Below, piece by piece: positions 23,744 through 38,700 of a stretch of 64,000 bases of DNA. The notes beneath the pieces were generated by a model. That model searched no databases. It saw only the letters and a list, made by a program, of their open reading frames with translations, and was not told the DNA's origin. Location of the stretch: contig NC_062237.1 of assembly GCF_905475465.1 (NCBI RefSeq), positions 12,882,501 through 12,946,500 on the forward strand. The letters run 5' to 3'. The DNA is from Pieris napi (taxonomy: Eukaryota; Arthropoda; Insecta; Lepidoptera; Pieridae). The translations under genes and the position numbers were made by a program. Each line of letters opens with the position of its first letter. Position 1 is the stretch's first letter.

Positions 23744-26700
23744 GTAAATATCTATAAATATAATGCGACAGCTGCGTTTGTTAGCGGAATCTCTGAGTTG
23801 TAATAAAGGAACTAAGATCGATTCGGTTTCGCGACAGGAATTTGTGAGTTAGGCGTTTATTAAATTCGTTGGTTTATCAATACATTCGAATGTTTTAGTA
23901 CAAATAGGTTAACGACTGATTACAAAGGCATAAAACATATACGTAGTGTCAAGAGAGTGGTTTAATTATTTTACTTTTATGACAACTGCCAAGAATAAAT
24001 TATTGTTAATTATGAATTTAAATTGTTCCTTCGTTATTTATACAAAAACGTATTGTACGTAACGTATTTGTATTTACAAATGAAGTATTTCGTTAAGAAA
24101 ACAAACACAATTTAATGTTGTTTGATTAATTGTAGGAGATACTATTATAGGTATGAATCCCAGATTTCTTCTTTTCTTATATATATTATATTAGATAATA
24201 TATTACCTTCCAGCTAACCAATTTAATATTTTTCGACTGCACATTTGCATTCTCTAAAATTTAGTCTCGAAACATCTTCAATCAAAAAAGAGATAAAAAC
24301 ATAATTTTGGTTAGAACATGACATGCATTTTATTGTATTATTATATATATATATATACTACAGATAACTTTTAACGTCTTACAATTAATTGGTAGGCTAA
24401 TTGAAAATTCATGTGTAATTAAAATTCCTAAGTGCGATTAGTCTAGTTTGTATTCGTTACATCGGAATTAAAAATAACAATCAAAACAATTAAAAAACAG
24501 TTTTAGGTACCTAATAGGTAGTTACTTTAGTAGGATATCAAATTACGTAAACAATTAACTCTCAGATTCTAAGTAAAGACTAAAACGCAAATTCCTTCAA
24601 CAACAGATTCTTAAATTTAAAATAAATTGTATTATTTTTGAGTTCTTTTACGTCTGAAGAGAAAACAATTCCTCCTTAAATTGAAATGTAGCTGACTCTT
24701 TAATACCTTCTATTTCGAGTCATAGTAGCTGTATCTGTATCGCTCTTTTTGGCTTAGTATTTTTTCTTCCCCTACAGAAACTTCGTAAGGGTATCGTTCA
24801 GTATATGCTTTGGATAGTTCAAGATAATAGACCTTTAGCTTGTGCAAGGCGGTTCTTGGAATTGAACTAGGTTTTATTAGTTATTATATTTTATATTTGA
24901 ACTTTCCCGGTTAAGGCTCGATGATATTAGAATTAGCCTTCGCGATTCTGTAGATCTTACTGGAACTAAAAGTGCGTGACTGTTCATCATGTACTTATTC
25001 CAAAGGATCAACAGTGGCGGTGGTAGGAGCACACGGCGACGCGTCTTCAACCAACATAACATTCCAAACATACAAACAACCTATTAATTTATTATTGTCA
25101 AATTTTTATTGTTTGTTGGTTTGTTCGATCTCCATATTAATTAGTATTTAAAAAGTATACATTTTCACTATATAGACCAGTGCCGATATGAAATACGAAA
25201 ATTTTAGCCCATCTAAAGGCTAAATTTTTTTTTTAGGTCACTCAGGTATATATAAGTTATCTTAAAATAGTAATAAATAGGCATCTGATTATAATTTAAA
25301 GAAGATTCATAGAGAAGTAGGGAAGGGGATGACAGGTCTGGGCGTTACTGCATACGATTTTTTGCGTTTTCTGAGAAGATTTACTATGGTAATATATATA
25401 TATTTTTTTACCATAGGAAAGTAGAGATTTCAACGAACTGAAAACACACCAACTTTTTGAAAAAAGCTGAAATTTTGACGTCAGAATTTTCGATTGAAAA
25501 TTAGGGTGTTTTTTCGATATTAATTCAAAATAAGGTGAACAAATAAATATTTTTAATCAAATAAATTACAGTGTATTTGGGACATAGAAAGTTAAGTTTT
25601 CACCAAATTTCGTTAAAAAAAAAATATTTTTGTTAAAGATAAAAATAAAAAACCAAAAACTTGGTTTTTCGAATTTTTCACATAAATTTTGAGGTTATGT
25701 GAAAAATGTGTGAATACAAAAGTTTTAGATCTTTTTATTACCTCCAACTTTGCCATTTAACTTTCTTCGATAGGACTTGTAGTTTTGCCGGAAATCGAGA
25801 TAAACCGTTTTTTACCCTTAAAACTCCCCATTGTTCTCATAATCAGAAACTTCAAAGCTTTATTTATGTCTAGACAGAAAACGACTTAGGAGCATTCACT
25901 TGGTAACAGGTAATCCTATATGAACTATGCATTTTCACGAAATAAAGTAGGTATATTGACTGGATTAATAATTAGTATTGTTAAGTATCGAGTCGACAAC
26001 GCCTGACCTTCAGTTACACTACCTTGACCTAGAACGCAAATTATCTAACACTAGTTTTTCTAATCCAATAATCATAAATACACTTTCGTAGTTAAACCAC
26101 TATTAAGTAAGTCTGATCAGTAGTATTCTTGTTATCAACATAACAGAGCATAGGGGAATAGAAACTTACTAAAACAATTGTGAAATTAAAATGTCTTGAA
26201 TTACTATGTAAGCTGAAGTGGAAGCAATAACAATTAAAGCTATGGACATGGTTATTTCTCTCGGGTTACCGTGAGACCAGGATCCCGTACGTGACAAGAA
26301 TCATGCAGTCTCATGTGTCAATCGGAAACTTGTGTATTTTTTATAAACCTGTCCTAACTCACACCGCTATGATAGAAAAATATCTCTAGAGTCATGCATT
26401 TTACACTTTAATAAGACACACACTGTGTGAAGTCAGCAATCCAGTCTAGAGATGTAACGGGTTTTAGTATTGTATTAATGAAAAAATGTTTATGATCTAT
26501 AGTTCCACGAAATCGAGACGCGCGCCTTTTTAATCTATATATATAAAAGAAAGTCGCGTTTGTTACAACACTTATAACTCGAGAACGGCTGGACCGATGT
26601 TAGTTATCTCTTTTTTAGTGGATTCTTCTCCGCTCAGAAGAGCAGAATAAGTAATAAAATATCGGATAAGTTATCAAAAAAAAAAAAAATTTTTACGAAT

Positions 26701-29700
26701 GCAAACTGCATGTGGTGCCATCTGTTGACAAAATTACGCATATAAAAGAAACCTATCACTTTGTTCTTGCACCGGATAACAAAACAAAAAATGTTGTATA
26801 TCAAAAAGTACTTTAACATGCAGTCTCGCAATATTAGCGCTAGAGAGAGGAGGCCTAATGTGTAAAACCGTCATTCTTTTTTCGCAATGGCAAGCAATAA
26901 AACATTTCTGTATTTGGAAAAAAGTTGTATTAATGTTATTACCTAAAATAAATCCTAAATTAAGTTTAACTAAAGTTAAAACGATATTTTTAGAATGTTA
27001 AGCGGAACAAAGTTCGCTGGGTCCACTAGTTTATAATAAAAAATACAGATAAACCATAGAGATAAAAATTAGTTGATATATGGATTAGTGTATTTAAAAT
27101 GGTTTTATATTTATTATAGTGCACTTGTGGCTTCACTCGAATGTCGCATGCGCAGATAATGCAGCTTAGAACGAGGTCACGCACTTGATATCGAAAGCCA
27201 ATGTTTTACTACTCATACGCGTCATATATTAAATAAATTTAAAAATAAATCAGTGGCGCTACAACCCTTTTAGGTATGGGCCTCAGATTTTCGTATCTGT
27301 TTCATGATCATCTGTCAACCTAATAGGCAAGTAGGTGATCAGCCTCCTGTTCCTGATTCACGCCGTCGACTTTTTGGGTCTAAGGTTTCGGTTTCCTCAC
27401 GATGTTTTCCTTCACCGTTCGAGCGCATGTTATGCGTACATAGACAGAAATCCTTTGGTGAATAGAAATCAAACCTACGACCTCGGGGGATTTTAGTTTG
27501 ACTCTATATTAACCACTATAACAATAGAATATAAGCGTAATAATGAAATATTAATTGCTTTGTTACGAATGAATGCAATGTAAAAGACACGTTGCAGATA
27601 ATGCCTGCGTCTGGCTATACTCGCGGAGCGTAACTCGCGACGATTTAGGAAATCGCCACGCTGATAAAACTAATAAAGAAACTACGTAATTATGCCTGAG
27701 TGAGCATAATTACGTAGTAATGTACGGCATTGGCTCCTACAAGCCTAAAACGTTAAAACTTAACAAATCAAAGTCGTAAAGCTTTGATGGAAAAATGCGT
27801 ATGACTCATCGCAATATAATAATAATTCTCTTAAATAAGTTCAGTCTATTTATATTTGTAAATACTGATAATATAACGGCTATTATGCTTAATAAAAATC
27901 GTAGAACTCACAATCATTCTATAAATATACACAGCAACAAATTGATTGCGTTCGTGGTAGACTTTATTCTTACTCTATTTCGATAAAGCAGCCATAACAT
28001 GAGCTCAACGCGTGATTTTTGTGTATTTTGGGTTACTGAGTTTTCAACGTTCTACTCATTTATAGTTTAAAGTAGTTGCGGCTTGCTGTGAAAAATACTA
28101 GATAATATTTTCATATACGTTTAAACTAGATAGGAATAAGTAAAATAACAATTTAAGTCTAAATTGATGTCCCCGAACTTGTTTTGTAAATGATAATAAA
28201 CCTTTTTCAACCTAAATAAAAACTAAGGGAAACTACAAAAAACGCGTTTTCTTGCTGAGGTCTTTCGAACGAAAGTTAACACACACCAAATCATATATTT
28301 TTTATAAATATCGTATATTAGGAATATAGTTATATAGAATATTTAAATTTATTTTCAACATAAAAATATACAGTACATATTTATAATTCCTCCAAGTTTG
28401 ATTTTGTTCCGTTTGGAGTACACTCTTCGGCCGAGTTCACAGTGCCGAGTGCACAGGCACTAATCAAAGATTTAAGTTGGCGCCTAGTAGATAGTATATC
28501 GTACCAATGACCCCAGAGCTGGTGCGTTCCTCGCTCAACGAATAAGTATTAAAGGTACACTGCCCACAGGGACCAAACTTTTAAATTTGTTGTTATTTTC
28601 TCAATATATTTTTTTTAGTATTATTATTTATTACTATGTTAGGAATATAATAATAAATAAGACAATAACAAACGTATCCCCTTTGTAGTATGTTGGTTCA
28701 ACGCAGTATCAAACTTACTGAAACCGCACTTCCAAATTGATACCAGTTCTTTTGCTCTGATTATGAATGAAGTAACTAGCGGTAACTGGTTCGAGCCAGG
28801 GTGTAAGGCGCAATTTGTATGAAGGACGTACTCGTAATATTACTTTCATTATTTCGACTACTTGTTGATCGCCTCAATGAATTTACATGTAATATATAAA
28901 ATTCTCGTGTCACAATGTTCTTTCCCATACTCCTCCGAAACGGCTCAACCGATTCTTATGAATTTTTTATGCGTATTCAGTAAGTCTGAGAATCGTTATC
29001 TTTCAAACCCGTATCTTTCAAATCAAGTGATATGGGGTGTCCACCCGAAAATTTTACTAATTATTTTTTTATTATGTGGTAAAAAATACATACAACCCTT
29101 AATTTTCTACGATCAACCCCTATTTTTTATTTGTTAATTAAAACTTATGACTTGAACTCCGCGATTTATATAGAGAAAAATTCATAGAAAACCCATTTAT
29201 TCATAGAAAAATTAACGAAATGGCGTATTACTTCCAATCTTCTTTAGTGGCGTTCTTCATTACTGAAGGTCGTGTTGGAGTTGCATATCCAGTTGCATTC
29301 CACCCAGTCTACGGCAAGCCTCAACGCCTGTATAAGGTGTGCTGGTGTGCTGTACCTTAATTTCCTTTTTACAGTCTCCTTATTATATACCAACATTAGT
29401 ATATAGATTATATTAAAGAATAGTTTTTTCCCCTCGTAGTAACACAAGTAGTAAAAAGTATTCAGGAAGTTTGCATTGTAAATAAAAATATCTAAAATTA
29501 CAGATAAGATAGCAATGTCACGTCTTTAAATCTAAATAACTTGCAGATTATCGCATCATTGTCTTACGAATACAATTTCGCCAAAACATTGTACTTATTA
29601 GCTACTCTATATTTACAGTCTAGACTAAACTAATGAATTAGGCATATTTTGTAGCTACATCAGAAACCGGTTATAATAATAATTTATGTGCCGGCCGGCG

Positions 29701-32700
29701 CGCATCATGAGTCACGGGCCACGGCCATGCACTGAACGCGTGCCTCAGCTTCAGAGTAATGATAATGCTTTAAAAAATAAATGATCACTCTTTCAAACTG
29801 CGTATGTAAAGTACGTCATTAAATCAGTCAGTTTTGCCGCTAAAGAATAACCTCAAATGGGGGCATTAGTCAAATTTAAAATTTAATCAATTGTCATTAA
29901 ATAAGATTAAACGATCAGAGCGTCCAACATAATATTCACATTTGAAACAACCAACTTTCGTTTGATATAGAAAAATAAAATGGCTGCATAATCTTCAATG
30001 TTCTGGAACGTGGAATATTTTAAAATATTGTTATCGTATCACCGTTTGAGCGTCGCAATATTTTCTTATTGAACAATAATTAATTCATTGATTGTCATTG
30101 AATATCATGAAGTAAAGAGAACAAAGGTTACCTGGGGGTCTAGCCATATTGGTGTCGAAAAGTATTCTACATACACTACCGCTTTTGCGTAATTGTACTG
30201 TCGAAAACGCTTCGTTCGTAGCCAAGACGCATGTCGATACATTACCGCAAAGTCGACAGCGTAGATGCGAGCTGCTGTTCGTAGCACCTTATTCCGTCAT
30301 ATTGTCTCTGGATTAAATGTATTCCTAATGTCACTTTTATAAACAAATAAAAGTTAAAACTACAATATTATTGTAAATTTGCAATAATTGCAAATTCCAA
30401 TGATTGGAAGCTGCAAAAGGGACATTAGAATGTCAGCAAGGTCGGAACAATTTTCGATTTAAGTGGAATTTACGGAAGGTGCAAAGTCAATATATGAATT
30501 TTAATTGCATGTTTAAATTAATTATGGTTTGTTTTATGTTTTCTCAGAAATTTAAGGCTACAAATAAATACAATATTTTGAAATTGCATAATCGCGATAT
30601 ATAATAATTAGTAGTACTCATACTTTGATATTTTTAGGATTAGGAACCTCACAACTAATCTGCAAAGTGAAGAAGCAACATATTTTGTTACCGCTTAGAG
30701 GAAACAATAGAAATAGTACTGTGGATTGATAAATAAAGAGTGAAAATAAGGTTTACTAGAAGTTGATAAGGAATAGAAGGATAGTCCAAAACTTAAAGGA
30801 AGGAATTAAAAACAATAGAAAAAAAACGTAGACTAGTGTGAACACTGAAATTAGAGTTTGATTTAAGCTTTAATTAGGTTTGGTGTTTGTGTTTGAACAT
30901 TTTTAATGTCAATTTGTAAGCAGATTTATATATAAGTGTAGATTTTATTGGTGATTACTACTAGTTGGAATTATCTCTGTTTATGTCTAACAAACAATTT
31001 CAGTTTAAGTTAGAGTCATAAAGGTTGATTGTTTATAATAAATTTATACTTTTAGAAAGTGAGAATTGAAAAGCAGCAAGTACTCAATGAAATGAAAAGA
31101 GGGATTAATAAAAATTGTAAAATAGAAACTTAGTCTGGTATGAAATTATAACCCTTACTCAACCTTTGATTCCATATTGATGCTCCAACATCTTAGATAT
31201 AAATTTAAGTTTAATGCTGATTTTAAGTTAATGTTTATGTCAATAAACTTTTGGTTATATCAGTGATTTGCTACTAGTGAATATGTAAATGCAAAATCTG
31301 TTTAAGTAAGAAATGAATAAACATTGTATGTTATGTATTTCTCAGTTTTATTTTTGGTAATTTACCTATGTCTTCTTTAGTAGGAAAAGCCAGTGTAAAG
31401 TGGTTATTTTACTTTACAAGAATATACAGATAATGCATATATGAATGACCCGTACCTACTAATAGTTAGAAATATTAAACAAATAGGTAGCAAAATAAAA
31501 ATATTTCAGTTATGGTTATTTTTTATTAAAATAAGGCACCAAATATCTTCCTTAACATAATGCAGTCTACATAGAAAAATAAGAATATGTAACAACTTAT
31601 TAAACAATACAGACATTACTACTGAACACACACAGGTGCACCAAATTCAATGCATTACTACCTAATGTAGATGTATTCAATTATTCATATTTTTATATGT
31701 AGATAATTAACTAATAAATGTAAGTGTTAATTTGCAGCAGTCAATAGGTATCTTGTTTGTGTGCTGTTATATACAAAAAATTGTTCAATTCATAAAACCT
31801 AACGTTAGATGTTGTGATGATTTCATAAAATTACTATTATACCTACAGTTACTATGAATACATCCTGATTGTTTCCTTAACACAACAATTGTAAATAATA
31901 ATAGTTAGGTATTTTAAAGATATAATTCTTCCCAAAATCTACAAATCCAGTTTGTTTATAATAATATCTCATTGACATTCAAACTGCTGAACTTATTAAG
32001 ATTCAATGTGGAAGAACATAGTTTCAGTTACTGTTTCCTGTTCATGAGGTCATGTTACTTAACCAACCATTATTTCATACTCCACTTGTCTTATTTTTTA
32101 CATTATTCATAAAATGCTTCATTCCCCATTTTCAGGTACATAATATACCTAACACTAAAATTAATTAAAAGATAAGACTTTAGTAAAACTTGTCCATTTG
32201 TGGTTTTTTTAAATATTTTAAGTTGTCTTATTAGCTTCTCTTTTTCTGAAAAGAAAATATTTTAGTTAGTACTTTGATCAAATAGAAAACTGACAAACTA
32301 AACTAAGATCGGTCCAAGGTTTGTTCAATAGGTAACTTTAATATTAAAACTCTTTACTTAATTCTAAACTTAAAAATATCCTTAATTTGTCACTTTGCTG
32401 CTTATTGTTAATTAAAGTTTTTAATAACCAAACAATGTCAGTAACTCCCAAGGGACTTGAATTCAAACTTCTCATTCATTAACAATATTATAATAGATAT
32501 CTCTAGTATATTGACTTAGTAAATAATTAAAGAAAATATCTGCTTAACATTACTTAGTATTGCTCACTAGATTTTGAACATGAACTTACATGCAATATAA
32601 ATATCAATAAAAGATATCTAATGTAACTAGGATTTACCTCTACTATTTGCTGATTTTCTTGATATCTTCATATTTATCTGTGTCTATTAAGTTATCCTCG

Positions 32701-35700
32701 CATTGATTCATTGAAAAACTAAAACTCTAAACACGAGAACGTTAAAAAAAACAGATAACAAATTAAAATCATTTCGTTAAAACGTCCAAAATAAGACATG
32801 TTTTTAAAACGGTAGCGATTAAAGATGGCAATAGTTGTACTGAATTATTGCAAACAGCAGCTTTTGAGATCACGCTAAAACATGGCGGAGAAACGCCGTT
32901 TTTTCTACACTGCCGAAACATTAATTGGCCGTTGGCTACCGAATAGCGTAAGCGTTAATGTGTGTCTTTTCGTAGCACTGTCATGGCGTCGCTTATTGTA
33001 TCCCGACTCACGCCTTTAGGGCCTAGGCTACCGACTGTCGACACGGGCTGTCATTTTCATACAAATTTAGTTTTCGACTTTCTACATACACTACTGTTAA
33101 GCCATCTTGGCTAGACCCCCTGTACCTTCATTCTAAAGGCAGTATAGGCTATATATTGGTTAGCGTCAACACAGACAGGGTTACAGGCCGGCGACACACC
33201 CACTAAAAATGGGTGTCAATGGGCTGCGATGACTGCAATATTATATAAAAAAATACAAAGATTACTTCCAAAGTATATAGTCTCCAAATGCTTATATATA
33301 ATTGTTCATTTTCCACTCTTTTTTTTGCTTAAGGACTTATACAAAAAAAGACAACACTGAGACACACGGACACACAATACTGAGGCATCGAAAACACATG
33401 CATTTCGAAATATTGTACTTAAGATTTAATGTAGGACTATCAGTAATAATAATATTTAGAAATTGATAAATAGGAAATTAAAACAATGTTAAAAAGGTTG
33501 GTCCCTGCGGTTTGTAGGTTAAGAAAACTAAAGGTTAGGTTAGGTTTTGTATATGTGTAATGTGTGTGTTTGAAATAAATATTTAGCACTAGCTGGCCTG
33601 GCGAACATCGTACCGCCTAACAGTCGATTCTTTATTTTTTTAAATACTTATTCTGCTATTCGGGACACCGGTCTAGCTAGTAAGATAAAAAAAAAGTTGA
33701 TAAGACAACAAATACATTATGTCAAAAAATAAAAATTTACCTTCCCGGAACCCCTCCACTAACACTTGAACTTTATGATATGGTACTAAAGTTCAAATTG
33801 ACTTTTAAGTATTATTACGAATATTTTGTATGGGAATATAGTGTCGTTTTTAGACGGTTTCACTCAATTTTTTTTCTGTACTTCAAGGAATATTATAAAA
33901 AATTAATTGGCCAAATTGGTCCAGGCATTGTTGAGTTATGCGCTTACCCACACATTTTGCGATTCATTTTTATATTATAGATTATGACTTATATCTCACT
34001 TACATACCCAAAAGTGTCTTGGACTCCGATCGAAACTTCCAGCGCTCTCTGTCCTGCGCCACCTTTTCCCAATTGCTAGCTTTCAGCTGAAGCAGATCCT
34101 CCTACACTTTTCGATCCACAGGTACCAGAGCCGTCTTAGAAGGCAATAATATCTCACCAAATAAAAAATTAAACCAATTTAAATATGTATACATATGATA
34201 AACCGTCAATCAATTAGATTTTAGGTGAAACGCTTTTATACAATCGATGTAAATTACGTTAACAATTTGAACTTGTGAATATATTTTGAGATTTTCGCAT
34301 TTAAAACAATACTACTATTATCGTTGAAGAATAGTATATTGTGGATTTCCTAATTATTATTCAGTTTTATTACTCATTGTTAATAATTTAATAGCATAAA
34401 TAAACTTAAATATTATAATTAACGTTTAGAAAATTATTATTTGTCAAGTGGTTTACATAATATCGTCATGACTACGATTGACGGCCAGTCACTTTCCGAG
34501 CGGCTTGGGGTTGCGTAGAGACGTGGTGTATCTTTTTATATTCTACCGCAGTAACCATGGGGAGTGTTCAGAGGAGTTTTTCAGACTAATACATGCAGCT
34601 GAGTTTCGTCATCGGACGTCAAGGCAGAATACAAAATAGCAGCCGGATCACTTCGACCTCCGCCGTTCCATAACATAGCGTTTCTTAAGGCAGTTTTTGC
34701 CGCTCACCACAACTGTGTGGAAACAGCGGCCCACTGAAATATTTCCGAACCAATTCGACTTAGGGTGCTTCAAGAATAAGCGTACCAATTCTTAAATACG
34801 CACTTGGCGACTCTCTGGCAAACTGAGTGTCCATGGGCGGCGGTATCACATAATATCTCATAATATCATAATATTGCTGGGAGAGATCATGAGGCTATAC
34901 GTTCCGGACAAATATTGCCGCTGCCGGAAACATAACCTTTTCGCTGTGCGTTCGGCTCGCACGGTCCAGCGACAACAAGCGCCCATTCCCCGGTTACTCT
35001 CACTGCTTAATGGGTTTCTCGACTCTTCACCGGAGAGCGACCTGTTTGGGAAGCTTATGGGGGTGGTATACTGTGCTTTCAGAGTGTACCTGGAGGGGAT
35101 AAGAGGGTAATGCTACCCTGTACTGTAAATTTTGTAAATCTTAATTGTATTTTATTGTTTTTAGTCTAAGTTTGGCCATTGAGCTGTTAATAAATAAATA
35201 AATAAATAAATATCGGATGAGCCTCCTGTCCGTTTGCCTGTTACATAAAAAAACAAATGGTAATTCATCATAACGGATTAGTGTAATCCATTATTTAAGA
35301 TATTTTAAACTCCATATTTTTGTAGCAAAGTTGCAAATTAAGCGATAATTATAGATAATCTTTATCGACTTATATGAAGAGCTTTTCCCAATTTATCAAA
35401 AATTAATATTGTATCTCAATAATATAATAAAAGGGTATTAAAGTTAGTTATGCTATGAGCGAGTTATGTTATGCTGACATTTCGTAAATGATAAATATTT
35501 TACAGTCTTAGATCTGACGTAACTCAGTTTACGACATTCTGGAATAAATAAATGGATTAATTATTTAATGGTATGATTAAATATTTGTTGCTATATACTG
35601 AAGTATATTTCTCAGTGGAGCAATGGCTAAATGGGTTATCATGCTTGTGTATTTCGTCGGGAATCGAAAGCGCGATTTCCGGGTCTTAAGAGATCAAGTT

Positions 35701-38700
35701 TCAGAGTAAATAGTTATATTCCCGTACGTCAAAACCCTTACGCTTTGGGCTGACGGAAGTTACATTTTGCGCTAAGTCTCGACTCTGAAATTTACCGCAA
35801 GCGCCTGACTACTGAGCCACGATAAAATCTGATAGTAGGATTAATTATGTAATGTACATCGATGTATTATATAGATAATTTTCAGTCATTAACTGTTATC
35901 TAAAATATTTTGTTGGAATATTTATATTTGCGATTCGTCGCTGTTCACGTGATACTTCGTCTTGACGTAAATTATATAGATTACCAACAAACGTTAATTT
36001 GTATACCTATATTTATAGTTGTTGGACTTTGATATTGTTGCCGTAACGGGAGTACTAGCGTCTTAGAAGCAATGCTGATTATGTAAAATATTTATGAATA
36101 TTTAATAAAGTAAATAATATAAATATAATTAATAATGTATGATTCGGGAATTTAACAGGCAACGTGTAATCTATGGATTTCTTATTCATACCTAGGTGAC
36201 AGCTTGACAGTGACAGTACGCTCAGACTGTCATTCCGCTGGTTGCTATCGTCAATTGTGCTAGATGGTAGCAGGTACTAGGTAGTAGATAATAGATCGTG
36301 ATCGTGAACCAGTGACTGGGTTAGATTGTGATTAATAAACATAATTAGACTTGATAACATTATTCTATCATATACAATAGCGGAGCGATAATCATGGATC
36401 TAGACGAAAAACGCGTTGAAGGCTGGAAATATCTAAACAAACAATTCTTTGGTGATGGTTAGTAACAAAGTAATTTTTACTGGAGAAAGGTTAAAAATTA
36501 AAATAAAATTAATGCTAGAACCGGAACGGGCTAGCGTCAAATAATCATAATAACATTTAAATACATTTTCACAATTCACCTTTGAGGATGCCTGTACATT
36601 AAGTCCTGTTCAAAGGTTTATAAATTATGTTACTGTTTATAAAAGTTAAGGTCAATAAGGTCGCTATCGCTTCATAACGTTTCCTATATCTCAATATAAG
36701 CTTGTTCTACGATATCGTTAATTACATGTGAGATAAACCTTGTCATAAATATAAATTAATCATCTATCACTTAGTTGTTATAAGTTATACCCTGTTTGTT
36801 TACAAAATTGCCATTAACTAAGTAATTTGCAATGGTCAGCACAATTAATTATGTCCATTAAGTCTTTATTTTAGATATATTATATGATATCTTTACAGAT
36901 ATATTATGATGGGGATAAACTTTGTAAACTGTGTTGTACAAATTTTAATCGTAAAACGGTAAACAGCGATGAATTTTATGATTATAATTTCAAATTAACT
37001 AATTCAAATATATGATATTAATGTAAAATATCGCTATGTTAATTCCATTAATATCATTTATATATCACATATCTCAGTTTAACCAATTATAAACAAATCA
37101 GTAGATATGTTTTAACTTTTTTGTTATATTCAAGTCATTATAAATGTCTAAGTAATACATGCATATTATTAAAATTACTTAGGTTCAGGTTAGAACTTTG
37201 ACCACAAAAAGCTGTTGCGTTTAAGTTATGAACTAGTTTACCTTTAACCCTTCATTGAAAACTTAAATGAATTTTGTATAACATTTTAATAAGAGAAATA
37301 AAAATTAAACTGTTAAGCCATTTGTTTGAAATTCTTCAGGAGAACGAGCAAACTATGTAAACATTCCACATGTTATTGCAATGGTTGGTCTGCCAGCTCG
37401 GGGCAAGACTTACATATCTAAGAAGCTGTCAAGATATCTTAATTGGATAGGAATTAATACTAGGGGTAAGTTATTCTATCTAAATGTTGAAATTGTTTTA
37501 CATTTGAGAACTTCTAAATAAATAAACTTTATTTTTTATTAAAACATGAATTCAAATATCCTATCAGGACATAGATAGCAATCAAATATCCTTTAAAATA
37601 TCAGTACTAAAGACCTGATTTTGTTTTTCAGTATTCAATCTTGGAGAGTACAGACGACATGCTACAACTGCATACACAAGTCATGAGTTTTTCAGAGCTG
37701 ATAATAAAGAGGCCATGGCTATACGGCAGCAATGTGCGCTGGATGCATTGCATGATGTCTGTGAGTGGCTGGTTAAAGGTGGAGAGGTTGCTGTAAGTAA
37801 TTTATTTATTCATCATCAATATCTTTCTATACATTTTCTACAGATACTTTGTAATATTAATTAATCTTCAGAAGTTATTAAAAAAAAGGGTATAATAGTA
37901 TTAGTATTATTTAATATTCTTACATATAAATAAAGTAATCATTAGACAACAAAGCTTTATCCTTTGAATACTTACAGCTATCATTATATTGTATAATTAC
38001 AGGTGTTTGATGCCACAAACTCAACAATGGAGCGACGGCGAATGATCCGAGAAATCGTTGTTCACAAAATGGGCTTCAAACTATTCTTTGTAGAATCCAT
38101 TTGTGATGATCCACGCATTATAGAACAAAATATTATGGTAAATAATTGTTCTCCTGAACATAGAAATACTATCACAAATTTGCTATCTACTAATTGAGTT
38201 TTGTGGTTTATGCTGCAAATAAAAATTACAATTATAACATGGTAGTGGTTAATACACAGGGTGTAAAATCCGGAGGTTTGGTCTTGAACCAGGTGATTTA
38301 ATTATTAATTATTACCGACTTGCCTTAAAATATAATCTGTTCACAGACTGAGTGTATCTCCCTCATGCGACTAATTATACTATATTACAATATATGTAAA
38401 AACTTGTTTAGCCTTTATCTAAAAGATGTTTTTAAAAATACATGTAGAAAATGTTAAATTTAAAGTATACTAAAAATAATTGCAGGAAGTAAAAGTAAGC
38501 AGTCCGGACTACACAAACTTACAAGACTCTGACAATGTTCTAGATGACTTTTTACTAAGGATAGAGCATTATAAGGAAAAGTATGAGCCGTTGGACGAAA
38601 GCCTAGAATCGGAATGCAGCTTTATGAAAATATATGACACAGGAGAAAAAGTTGTTGTACATAAACACGAAGGACATATACAGAGTCGGATTGTATATTA

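Larger units (their letters stand above)
23744..36393. other. First PFKFB intron (distal isoform); repeats, no other gene
   Basis: This 12.6-kb stretch between the two alternative first exons is AT-rich. Besides the Helitron, SINE, LINE and TIR features listed separately I see no convincing exon. Positions 30300-32870 are featureless, and 25200-25900 is AT-rich with an open question of low-grade repeats. Confidence 0.5.

Noticed and set aside
24300..24360. Tandem TA microsatellites (also 44370 and 35190) as functional elements
   Set aside because: Short simple repeats expected in AT-rich DNA or at element tails.
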